Positions 37,529 to 45,983 of a stretch of 64,000 nt of DNA are shown in pieces. The stretch is from Bradyrhizobium sp. SK17 (lineage in GTDB: Bacteria > Pseudomonadota > Alphaproteobacteria > Rhizobiales > Xanthobacteraceae). The notes beneath the pieces are model-generated. The model did no database searches and was not told where the DNA came from. It worked only from the letters and a program-made list of their open reading frames with translations. Position 1 is the stretch's first letter, and the number at the start of each line of letters is the position of its first letter. Location of the stretch: NCBI RefSeq assembly GCF_002831585.1, contig NZ_CP025113.1:3363001-3427000 (forward strand), read 5' to 3'. Both the position numbers and the translations under genes were made by a program.

Positions 37529-38226
37529 TGCTCGAAGTCAAGGACCTGGACGTCTTCTACGATCAATCGCAAGTTTTGCGGGGCGTTTCGCTGCGCGTGG
37601 AGCCCGGTGAGATCGTGTGTCTGATCGGCCGCAATGGGGTTGGCAAGTCGACCACGATGAAAGCGATCGTGGGTCTTGTTCAGGCAAGGGGCGGGGTGAT
37701 CTCCTTCAAGGGGCAGAACGTATTGGGATTGCCCGCATACAGGGTCGCGCGCGCGGGAGTTGGCTACGTGCCGGAAGACCGGCGCGTTTTCGGGGAACTG
37801 ACCGTCCTGCAGAATCTGCGCGTCGCGATGCGCCCGTCCCGCTCGACACGTCCTTGGACGCTGTCCGACATCTACGAGATATTTCCTGTGCTGGAGCAAC
37901 GACGAGGGCAGCTTGCCGGCAACCTGTCGGGTGGCGAGAAACAGATGCTGACCACCGCAAGAACCCTTCTGGGCAATCCGGATCTCGTGCTGATCGACGA
38001 GCCCAACGAGGGTTTGGCGCCGATGTACGTCCAGCGCGTGAATGCGATGATCCAGGAAGTGCACAATCGCGGAACGGCCGTGTTGCTCGTGGAGCAGTCG
38101 CTGGCATCGGTGAAGGCGTTGGCCCATCGAGCATACGTGATGTCCAAGGGCGAGATCGTCTACCAGGGCGGGGCTCGGGAGCTGCTGTCTGACCCGGCAG
38201 TGCGACAACGCTACCTTGAGCTATAG
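37528..38226 (+). CDS. livF: LivF-type ABC ATPase
   Basis: 232 residues, complete: Walker A GRNGVGKST, signature LSGGEK, Walker B LVLIDEPNEGL, switch His after SLASVKALAHRA. It energises the LivHM channel together with LivG. Last gene of the transport run; 223 bp separate it from TetR paralogue 2, in which I see no further gene. Confidence 0.92.
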   Translation: MLEVKDLDVFYDQSQVLRGVSLRVEPGEIVCLIGRNGVGKSTTMKAIVGLVQARGGVISFKGQNVLGLPAYRVARAGVGYVPEDRRVFGELTVLQNLRVAMRPSRSTRPWTLSDIYEIFPVLEQRRGQLAGNLSGGEKQMLTTARTLLGNPDLVLIDEPNEGLAPMYVQRVNAMIQEVHNRGTAVLLVEQSLASVKALAHRAYVMSKGEIVYQGGARELLSDPAVRQRYLEL

Positions 38227-38449
38227 CGTTGGGGATGGAAAGCAGTTTCCCGCGCCGTCCTCACATCGGGCGTGCCGTAGGCATCGACAACGCCGCGGCG
38301 GCTGCTGGCGCGACTGAGTCTGGATTCTCGGCAGAAGCGGCGAACGATGATCTTGACTATGACGATTCGTGGAATGCACAATATATCGTTGGAGTGCATG
38401 AAGAAGCACAACGTAAAGTTTATGCGCAGCCACTGACTCTGGGAATTGT

Positions 38450-39160
38450 ATGGCCAGCACGACAAAAACCTCACGTGCAAGCGTGCCTCGAAAGCGCATG
38501 CCGCAACCCAGAGCCGACAGCGAGCAAACCAGGGAGCGCATCCTGGACAGTGCCGAGAAGCTCTTTGCGTGGCACGGATATCACGGCACGTCGATCCGCG
38601 ATATTGCTACAGATGCGGACTTTCAGTTCGCGCTTGTCGGATACCATTTCGGCTCCAAACTCGACCTGATGGACAGGGTACTGGGCCGACGTTCGGAGGT
38701 TCTGAATGCGGAGCGGCTCGCATTCCTCGAGCAGGCGCGAGTGCACAGCAAGGGATTTCCAATCCCGGTACGCATCCTCATGGAGGGCTATGTTGGAGCC
38801 ATCATGGCGCGGCCTTCGAGGAACGAGACCGGTTGGCGCAACTACACCCAGCTTGTCGGGAGTGCGGTCGCCAGTGCGGAGTGGACCGAACTCACCGACC
38901 GACATTTCAACGCAGTGGCGCGAGAGTATTTGGGCGAACTGCAGCGTACTCTACCTAACGTGCCCAGCGAGGCACTGTATCAGGCGTTCTCCTTTGCCGT
39001 TGGAGCGATGATAACTGCGTGCGCGAGACCGAAGCGGATCGAGACCTTGTCCCAAGGGAAGTTCAAATCGAGGGATCTCGCGACGATGTACGAGACCTTG
39101 TGTGTTTTTCTGGAAGGCGGCTTCAAGGCTGTCGCCAGTCGCGGGCCAAAACCGGATTGA
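38450..39160 (+). CDS. TetR-family regulator, paralogue 2
   Basis: 236 residues, collinear with the TetR at 23112-23822; the helix-turn-helix region differs only in three conservative positions and the recognition helix is identical. It is therefore expected to bind the same 18-bp palindrome. It is transcribed toward the FAH-family gene. No clear copy of the palindrome lies upstream of this gene, so it may act on the sites at 24015, 28997 and 41178, perhaps with a different ligand from paralogue 1. Confidence 0.9.
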   Translation: MASTTKTSRASVPRKRMPQPRADSEQTRERILDSAEKLFAWHGYHGTSIRDIATDADFQFALVGYHFGSKLDLMDRVLGRRSEVLNAERLAFLEQARVHSKGFPIPVRILMEGYVGAIMARPSRNETGWRNYTQLVGSAVASAEWTELTDRHFNAVAREYLGELQRTLPNVPSEALYQAFSFAVGAMITACARPKRIETLSQGKFKSRDLATMYETLCVFLEGGFKAVASRGPKPD

Positions 39161-39217
39161 GAATCTGTCGACTGCACGAGACCAGGTAGCGTGCATCAAC
39201 AGCAAGAGGCGATATAG

Positions 39218-40207
39218 ATGAAACTTACGACGTTCAAATCCGGCGCCCAGGAAAAGATCGGTCTGGTTCACGGAAACGACTTGCAGGTGTTCGATCTGGC
39301 GAAGGCTGCAGATCGAGAAGGAAAGCGCTATCCGGCCTTCGCGTCGATGTTGTCTCTGATTGATGCCGGGCCATCAACGTTGGACTATGCCAGAACGCTG
39401 TTCGACAAGAGCGGTCAGGATGAGACGCTGTCCGAAGGCGTCGCCAGCGTCGAAATCCTTGCCCCGATTCCGGAGCCCCGGCAGATGCGTGACGGAATGT
39501 CGTTCCCGCTTCATATTCTGCAGGCCCCGCGCGGGCAGCTCAAGCTGGCGGCGCGCGCCAACAATGATATGGCCGAACTCGCGCGCCTCAACGCTGAGCC
39601 GTTGGGTGAATTGCCAGAAATCTATCGTAAGCAGCCGATCTACTACATCACGAACCGGTTCAGCGTTCGCGGCACCAACACAACGGTGAAGTGGCCGCGC
39701 TACAGCCAGGTGATGGACTATGAACTCGAATTTGGGATCATCACCAAAAACAAGGGCGCCAATATTTCGGCAGCGAAGGCCAAGGATCACATCTTTGGCT
39801 ATACGATCTTCAACGACTTCTCCGCCCGCGACGCGCAGCGTATCGAAATGGAAGGTCGGCTGGGGCCCGCCAAGGGCAAGAGTTTCGATGGCGGGAACGT
39901 GATGGGGCCGTGGATCGTTACGCCGGACGAAATCGGCGATCCTTACAAGCTCAAGATGGAAGCACGAGTCAATGGCGCGATGAGATCGCAAAGCATGTCC
40001 GATGGAATGCTGTTCTCGTTCGAGGAAATCATCGCTCACGTCACCAAGGACGAGACCCTGATGCCCGGCGAATTCATCGGGTCCGGGACGGTCGGGAATG
40101 GCTGCGGACTGGAAATCGGGTGGTATCTCGAGCACGGCGATGTCGTCGAACTCGAAGTCGAAAAGATCGGTGTTCTGAAAAACAGGGTTGAACGGCAAAA
40201 CGCTTAG
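39218..40207 (+). CDS. Fumarylacetoacetate-hydrolase-family protein
   Basis: 329 residues. The FAH fold is shown by the metal-ligand region MDYELEFGIITKNKG, then GYTIFNDFSARDAQ and GNVMGPWIVTPDE. Members hydrolyse C-C bonds of beta-diketo acids or decarboxylate/tautomerise ring-fission products. It starts 57 bp after TetR 2 and 29 bp before the cyclase gene. In a ring-fission pathway it would act late, releasing smaller acids. Confidence 0.9.
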   Translation: MKLTTFKSGAQEKIGLVHGNDLQVFDLAKAADREGKRYPAFASMLSLIDAGPSTLDYARTLFDKSGQDETLSEGVASVEILAPIPEPRQMRDGMSFPLHILQAPRGQLKLAARANNDMAELARLNAEPLGELPEIYRKQPIYYITNRFSVRGTNTTVKWPRYSQVMDYELEFGIITKNKGANISAAKAKDHIFGYTIFNDFSARDAQRIEMEGRLGPAKGKSFDGGNVMGPWIVTPDEIGDPYKLKMEARVNGAMRSQSMSDGMLFSFEEIIAHVTKDETLMPGEFIGSGTVGNGCGLEIGWYLEHGDVVELEVEKIGVLKNRVERQNA

Positions 40208-40236
40208 CTCTCGCAACACTAAGAAGGAAAACCGTC

Positions 40237-41013
40237 ATGGCACGCCAGTTGATCGACATCTCCGTTCCGCTCCAGAACGATGTGCCGGCCGATCCGCCCG
40301 GTGGTCATCCGGCTATTCAGTATATCGACCACCAGCAGGGACTGCCGCGCATGCTGGAGTTCTTCGATGGACTAAAGGCTGCCGATCTGCCGGACGGGCA
40401 GGGCTGGGCTGTCGAGCAGGTCTCGCTCTCGACCCACAACGGCACGCATCTCGATGCGCCCTGGCATTTCCATCCGACCATGAATCGCGGCGAGCGATCA
40501 TGGACCATCGATGAGGTGCCGCTGGAATGGTGCTTCCAGCCCGGCGTGAAGCTCGACTTCCGGCATTTGCCTGATGGTTTCGTCGCGACCGCTGGGGATG
40601 TCGAAGCAGAGCTGAAGCGGATCGGGCACACGTTGTCGCCGCTGGAGATCGTCGTTGTCAACACCAGCGCCGGCGCCAAGTATGGCCGCCAGGATTACGT
40701 TACCTCGGGCTGCGGTATGGGCTATGAGGCGACGATGTATCTGCTCGAGCGAGGCGTGCGGCTGACCGGCATCGACGGCTGGAGCTGGGACGCGCCGTTT
40801 GTCTACACCGCGAAGAAATATGCAGAGACAAGGGACGCCCGCCTGATCTGGGAAGGACACAAGGCTGGACGGCAGATCGGCTACTGTCACATCGAGAAGC
40901 TGCACAATCTAGAGCAGCTGCCGTCGACCGGGTTCATGGTGTCGTGCTTCCCGGTGAAGATCGAGCGCGCGTCGGCGGGATGGACGAGAGCGGTCGCGAT
41001 CATCGAGGGCTGA
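40237..41013 (+). CDS. Cyclase-family (kynurenine-formamidase-like) metal hydrolase
   Basis: 258 residues with the metal-binding signature STHNGTHLDAPWHFHP. This family includes arylformamidases, isatin hydrolases and polyketide-type cyclases, all zinc or manganese dependent. ATG 40237 has AAGGA upstream. Together with the FAH-family gene it forms a two-gene unit for ring-derived intermediates. Confidence 0.88.
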   Translation: MARQLIDISVPLQNDVPADPPGGHPAIQYIDHQQGLPRMLEFFDGLKAADLPDGQGWAVEQVSLSTHNGTHLDAPWHFHPTMNRGERSWTIDEVPLEWCFQPGVKLDFRHLPDGFVATAGDVEAELKRIGHTLSPLEIVVVNTSAGAKYGRQDYVTSGCGMGYEATMYLLERGVRLTGIDGWSWDAPFVYTAKKYAETRDARLIWEGHKAGRQIGYCHIEKLHNLEQLPSTGFMVSCFPVKIERASAGWTRAVAIIEG

Positions 41014-41177
41014 AGCGCTGGCTTGGGAGAAGGTCGGATCTCATTCTGACGATTGAGCCGGTCTAGTTGACGAGCGACCAGCTCGCTCGGCCAGAAGTTG
41101 GAATTTCGGCTGCCCGTATTGCTGTCTGCCGCGATGCATGGCCTGAGAGTTCTCAATTGACCCGATCGCCATCCGAT

Positions 41178-41195
41178 ATTATACATACGTATAAT
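41178..41195. promoter_or_regulatory. TetR operator copy 3
   Basis: ATTATACATACGTATAAT, one base different from the perfect palindrome at 24015. It sits in a 509-bp gap (41014-41522) upstream of the SDR gene; apart from it I see no gene or other signal in that gap, though the SDR frame is open from 41325. Confidence 0.75.
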
Positions 41196-41522
41196 GAATC
41201 GGGCGCGGTTCTTGACGTTGGATCCATTGCGGGAAGTCCGGCGATCGCAGGCGCCTGAGCCCAGTGCTGGTTCCTGCGCATATTACCAAATTATCCGAGG
41301 TTCTGCCGATGATCACGGGCTGGCTTGAACGGACTCTCAGCGTATGACGGCCGGAGCACGCCGAACGCAGTGACCCGCTGCGGCATCTGTCGCCTTCTGC
41401 AGGTCATCCCGAAGTTCATGTCGGACGTACCTGGCCATGCTTCCTGCTGCTGCGGCAGCAGGACTGCCGATGGCGCACTGGAACGACACCGGCGCTATGA
41501 CGCAAGATTGAGAAGGTTGGGA

Positions 41523-42362
41523 GTGGAAAGGTCAGGACAAGTTCGGGGCAAGGTCGCATTGGTGACCGGGGGCGCTTCAGGCATTGGCGCGGCAATCGTA
41601 GAATTATTGGCGCAAGAGGGTGCGACTGTTGTCGCAACCGATATTGACGAGCTGCGGGGGGCCGACCTGGCCGCGCGCCTTAGAAACGCCGGGCGCGAGG
41701 TGATCTTCCTGCAGCAGGACGTCACCAGCGAGGAGCGCTGGATCGAGGTCGCCGCAGAGGTCGGCAAGCGCTTCGGCCGCCTCGACACCTTGGTCTCGAA
41801 TGCCGGAATCTGCATCGCCGTGCCATCGATCGTCGACATGACTTTGCAGGACTGGCGCCGCCAGATCGCGATCAATCTCGACGGTGTGTTCCTCTCTGTA
41901 AAGCACTCCCTGCCGCTGATGCGGAGGCATGGCGGCGGCTCCGTCATCATGATGTCGTCCGTGGCCGGCCTGCGCGGAGCGACAAGCCTCGCCGGCTACA
42001 GCCTTTCCGGGTACAGCGCGACCAAGGGCGCCGTTCGGCTGTTTGCCAAGTCGATCGCGATGGAATGTGCGCAAGTCGGCGATGGAATCCGTGTCAACTC
42101 GGTGCATCCCGGCATTATCGACACGCCGATTTGGGGCAAGAACTCGACTTGGGCGTCCGGTGCCGGTCAGAATGCGCCGAACGTTGCGGGGGAGCGCGCC
42201 AAATCTTCCACGCCGCTCGGCCGGGCCGGCCACGCATTCGATGTCGCGCAAGGTGTGCTGTATCTCGCCGCGGATGCGTCGCGCTATGTGACCGGCACCG
42301 AGCTTGCGATCGACGGTGGCATGAATACGGGCGGGGTCGTGCGGAGGGCACAGTCGCAATAA
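41523..42362 (+). CDS. Short-chain dehydrogenase/reductase
   Basis: 279 residues from GTG 41523 (ERSGQVRGKVALVTGG), with GAGAAGG upstream; the longer frame from 41325 lacks family homology before this point. Classical SDR: TGGASGIG, SNAG, Ser in MMSSVAG, YSATK, LAIDGGMNTGG. It is downstream of TetR operator copy 3 and so probably part of the same regulon. The 180 bp after it contain no recognisable gene. Confidence 0.87.
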   Translation: MERSGQVRGKVALVTGGASGIGAAIVELLAQEGATVVATDIDELRGADLAARLRNAGREVIFLQQDVTSEERWIEVAAEVGKRFGRLDTLVSNAGICIAVPSIVDMTLQDWRRQIAINLDGVFLSVKHSLPLMRRHGGGSVIMMSSVAGLRGATSLAGYSLSGYSATKGAVRLFAKSIAMECAQVGDGIRVNSVHPGIIDTPIWGKNSTWASGAGQNAPNVAGERAKSSTPLGRAGHAFDVAQGVLYLAADASRYVTGTELAIDGGMNTGGVVRRAQSQ

Positions 42363-42544
42363 CGACGAGCAGCGTTCCACTCGAGACGGCGGCAGGCTTG
42401 TTGTCTTCGCGACGTTTGACCCACGTTGCGGCTTTGGGACGCGGGCTTCCGGGAACGACCTTGGTTAACACGACGGGATGGCGATGTCTCGATCCGCCCG
42501 CGAAACAGTGGATCGTGGGTTTGCCAAAACCTTCTGCCCGCGTG

Positions 42545-43552
42545 TCACTCCGGCAATGATGTCTGCACCCTGTCGTCTTGATCACCAATGGTTTTGCGCA
42601 GATGCGTCTTGAGGCCGGAAATGAACAGCTTGCCGGCGAGCGTCAGCGATTGCTGCGAAGGATACAGCACATAGATCGTGACCGACGGGGGCGTTCAGTT
42701 CGGCAATGGCAGGATCAGTCGTCCATCACGCAACTCGGCTTCGCACATGATTTGAGGGAGCCGCGCAAGCCCAAAGCCATTGAGTGCAGCTTGCTTGAAA
42801 ACATTCAGGTTGTTGGCATTGATCGCCAGGGCAACGTTGAGCTCGGCGGTTTTACCGGCTCGACTGACGAGCTTCCATCGAGAGGCGTAGCCGTCGGCTG
42901 CCAAGCCAATGCCGGGGCAGTGGTTGAGACCCCCAAGTGTCGGCAACTTTCCGAGCGAGCGCATCAGATCGGGCGCGGCGATGAGATAGTAGGGTGCGCC
43001 AACCAATCTTTGACGAACCAGTTCGGAGTTGGCCAAGGTCTCGCGCGCCGGCTGGATTGCAAGATCGTAGTGTTCGATCCTGGTCTCAAACGATCCCCCG
43101 GACACGTTGAGAGTGAGCAGAACGTCTGGATACCTTTTTGCAAAAGTCACGGCGAAATCGACGACAAGCACCTCAGCCAGAATGGCCGGGCAGGTAATCC
43201 GCAGGACGCCTGCCGGATGGTTGGTGCGCCTTTCTGCCAGCGCCTTAATCGCGCTGAGCTCGTCTTTGATTCTTTGCCCGCGTTCAAAGATCGATGAGCC
43301 AATCTCGGTCGCGGAGAAATTTCGGGGGCCGCGGTTAAGCAAATGGACGCCGAGTTCTTTCTCGAGATCGTCCATCCGTCGGCTCAGCGTGGATTTTGGT
43401 ATGCCCGTCCTCCGGCTCGCAGCCGAGAGACTTCCGGCCTGAATAATCTCCGAGAGAAGAACCAGATCGTCGACCGTCCCCGTGATCCACCACCGCTCGT
43501 AGACGGTGTTCCAATATCGAAACGTCCCATTCCATCGACCCAATCTCGACAC
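42545..43552 (-). pseudogene. LysR-family regulator with in-frame TGA
   Basis: Residues 1-285 form a LysR protein (helix-turn-helix GSLSAASRRTGIPKSTLSRR, then the substrate domain) ending at a TGA (42695-42697) after LPLPN. Past that stop the same frame continues for 49 more codons with a typical LysR C-terminus (TPPSVTIYVLYPSQQSLTLA...), stopping at 42545-42547. The TGA replaces a codon that is Trp or Pro-like in relatives, consistent with one TGG-to-TGA change. The truncated form would lack the last strand and helix of the effector domain. Confidence 0.78.
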
Positions 43553-43595
43553 GCCACATCAAACTATTTCTAGTCCTGTCATCAAAGCGAAAATT

Positions 43596-44537
43596 TCACC
43601 CTAAGCCGGTGATCGCCATCGAGACAGCTGAAGAGGGGAAGGTCGTTGAGCCATGCAGTCGACGTACTTGTGCAGCTTGAGCAGGGCACGGTCCTTGGAC
43701 GGCGCCATGATCTCGTTTCGACCTTCCACGCGATTCCATATGCAGCACCTCCCGTTGGAATTTTGCGTTTCGAGCCGCCGGCGCCGGCAACGCCGTGGGC
43801 TGGGTGGCGGGATTGAGCGTGCTCGTGACGTTGACGACACGTGCCCAGACCGCTGTCAGGCCTGCCATGTCGCCGCCGCCGACGTGTTCATCGGCATGGC
43901 CCCAGACGCCGTCGCCGGCGATCACGCCGTCGTAGTCGTTGCGGAATCGCGAGGCCGCGACCGAGGCGTTCTTGCCGCCGTTCGAACAACCGTCGAAATA
44001 TCGATGGCCTGCCGGCTTGCCGTAATACGCCTGGATCAGGGCGCGGGCGACCGTATCGGTGTCGCCGATCGCGGTGTAGGCGTAGCCGAGAACGAGCTGC
44101 TGGTCGCCGGCGAAACTTGGGCCAGGAAACTGCGCTGCCCGGTGGCCGCCGTTCGAGGCGCCGATCGCATATCCTTCGGCAAGCAGGTTCACGTTGTACG
44201 ACGCCGGCGCGTTCTTCGCGATCGTGCCGTCCAAGCCGCCGCCGCCGAGGTGCAGATAGCGGCCTTTCCATTTGTCCGGCAATTGCACCTGGATGTCGGT
44301 CTGCGGAGCGACAGTGGCGAGCACGTTGCAGTAGGCGGGCGCCGTGGCGGTCGCGGTGACGGTCGTGACGCTGGTGATTGTCGTGTTCGGGATCTGCAGC
44401 CACGCGAGACCGGTACAGGGAGTTGTCGCCAGCGCCTGGCTTGCGCCGAGGAAGGTCGTCGTCAGCAGTGCCCCGATGAAGGCCAGTCCGGTTGGCGCGA
44501 AATGACCTGAGTTCAAGCGCAGTCCGCATCTGCTCAT
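43596..44537 (-). pseudogene. Tannase/feruloyl-esterase-family protein, 3'-truncated
   Basis: Signal peptide (ending SQALAT) and the N-terminal part of a tannase-family esterase, including the nucleophile region YFDGCSNGGKNASVA (Cys-Ser motif) at about residue 190. Real homology runs to about residue 242 (NVTSTLN); the remaining residues read antisense through a carboxylesterase fragment. Normal members have about 550 residues, so the Asp and His of the triad are gone. It would have hydrolysed aromatic esters in the periplasm. A degenerate copy of the TetR operator lies upstream. Confidence 0.75.
43646..43816 (+). pseudogene. N-terminal fragment of a type-B carboxylesterase
   Basis: From TTG 43646 (with GGGGAAGG upstream) 56 codons read as the start of a para-nitrobenzyl-esterase-like protein: [12 protein letters not shown], then [18 protein letters not shown] and PWAGWRD, then a stop. 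A full enzyme has about 500 residues. Homology ends exactly where the truncated tannase on the other strand begins, marking a rearrangement junction near 43813. Confidence 0.72.
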
Positions 44538-44600
44538 TGATTACCTCCCCTGTTTTGGATTTGCCCCCCGCGGGAGGCTTCGCCTTTTGGCGGCATCAAA

Positions 44601-44622
44601 ATTGACCGTCCGGTTAGTTAAT
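44601..44622. promoter_or_regulatory. Degenerate TetR operator upstream of the tannase relic
   Basis: TTGACCGTCCGGTTAGTTAA at 44602-44621 matches the perfect operator at 45890 in 16 of 20 positions (18 of 22 with flanks). It lies 64 bp upstream of the tannase start. The rest of the 490-bp gap to 45029 shows no convincing gene. Confidence 0.55.
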
Positions 44623-45029
44623 GAAAGCGAATTTTCTATGTCAGTCCTGTGAAGGGCGGTGACTTCTTCCCGAAGAGATAAAGCCGATAGGTTCACCTCC
44701 GGGACCGGGCGGCGGTGCAAAGCTTGCGCGCCCTGGGTAAGCCGGCAGACCGATTCCAGGAATGCGCATGCGTCGATGCAGGTCGATCCTTCGCGTCGCC
44801 GAACCGCTGTCCGCCGACTCGACACGGTGTCAGTGCGTGCCGCTTCCCAAGGCTTGATAGAGGGGCAGGGGGCCATTCCAACTCCGCCCTGGCATTATCC
44901 GACCGGATGGCCAATAAATGGCGCTCGGACCGGTCGCGGACAGGGGCGGAATCGGAATAGGAAATTTGCCGTCATTGAATCGCGTCCCATGACGAGGGCC
45001 GAACGGCCGGCCGGTGGAATGGACAGGAT

Positions 45030-45689
45030 ATGGCCCGATCCCGCGCCAAGGACTACGACGACAAGCGCCTCTCAATTCTGCATCGCTCGGCCGAGCTGTT
45101 TGCGGCATCGGGATATGTCGGCACGTCGATGAACACGATCGCGGATGCGTGCCGTGTTTCGAAGGCGCTGCTCTATCACTACTATCCCGACAAGGAAGCC
45201 ATCCTCTTCGACATTCTCTCGTCCCATCTCGAGAAGCTGGTTGCCGCGGTCCAGCAGGCAAGCGCCTGGGCCGGGGATCCGGTGCAGCGCCTTGGCGCGA
45301 TCGTCACGACTCTGCTCGAACTTTACCGGCATGCCGATGCCGAGCATCAGGTCCAGATCGCAAGCCTCAAGCTGTTGCCGAAGGAGAAACAGCAACCGCT
45401 GCTCGTGAGCGAACGGGTCCTCGTCGCGATCATGTCGGATGCGCTGGCCGCGGCTGTACCGGCGGCGAAGCAGAAGCGGGTACTCAAGCCGCTGACGATG
45501 AGCGTCTTCGGCATGCTGAACTGGCACTACATGTGGTTCCGTGAGGGTGGGCTGATGAGCCGCGCCGACTATGCCGATTTCGTCGTACAGCTGGTGCTGG
45601 CCGGTGCGGCGGACGCGGCTGCCGCCGCCACCCGGCCGCGCAGCAAGGCGAAGTCCGCCGGCCGAAGCCGGCAGGCTGCGCTGCTCTGA
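45030..45689 (+). CDS. TetR-family regulator of the liv operon
   Basis: 219 residues: helix-turn-helix (GTSMNTIADACRVSKALLYHY, about 31-51) and a ligand domain of the type found in regulators of acyl-CoA and aromatic catabolism; basic Ala-rich tail. It lies upstream of, and in the same direction as, the intact liv operon, whose promoter carries a perfect palindrome. A repressor role is inferred from that overlap. Confidence 0.9.
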   Translation: MARSRAKDYDDKRLSILHRSAELFAASGYVGTSMNTIADACRVSKALLYHYYPDKEAILFDILSSHLEKLVAAVQQASAWAGDPVQRLGAIVTTLLELYRHADAEHQVQIASLKLLPKEKQQPLLVSERVLVAIMSDALAAAVPAAKQKRVLKPLTMSVFGMLNWHYMWFREGGLMSRADYADFVVQLVLAGAADAAAAATRPRSKAKSAGRSRQAALL

Positions 45690-45889
45690 CGCGATGAGTT
45701 AGGTCCGCGTCGCATTCATCGTCAGCAACTCATAGGTCTCCGGCGCTGAGGGGGATTCCGGCGATCCGGACTGTTGAGGGGCAGGCGCGATCTCCGTTGG
45801 GGCCATCGCGGCACACGGTTGCTGACCCGGACTACCTCCCGTTGCGGTTTCCGATGACCGAAGGTCGCATGATCTGCGACTGAATCACT

Positions 45890-45911
45890 ATTGACCAACC
45901 GGTTGGTCAAT
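45890..45911. promoter_or_regulatory. TetR operator overlapping the liv promoter
   Basis: Perfect 22-bp palindrome with core TTGACCAACCGGTTGGTCAA (45891-45910). TTGACC could serve as -35 box and TATAGT (45912-45917) as -10 box, so a bound repressor would cover the promoter. It lies 72 bp before the binding-protein start; the rest of 45690-45983 shows nothing else. Confidence 0.82.
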
Positions 45912-45983
45912 TATAGTTTCGACCCAACAAGATGGAATACGACGCGCCGGTGATTGGCGCGCGAGGAGGGGAGGTCTCACACC

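Noticed and set aside
38229..38669. Frame between livF and TetR paralogue 2
   Set aside because: Its second half is the TetR gene in the wrong frame; the first half shows no homology.
44659..45132. 157-codon plus-strand frame upstream of and overlapping the TetR gene
   Set aside because: Arg/Pro-rich translation without motifs, and it overlaps a certain TetR gene in another frame.
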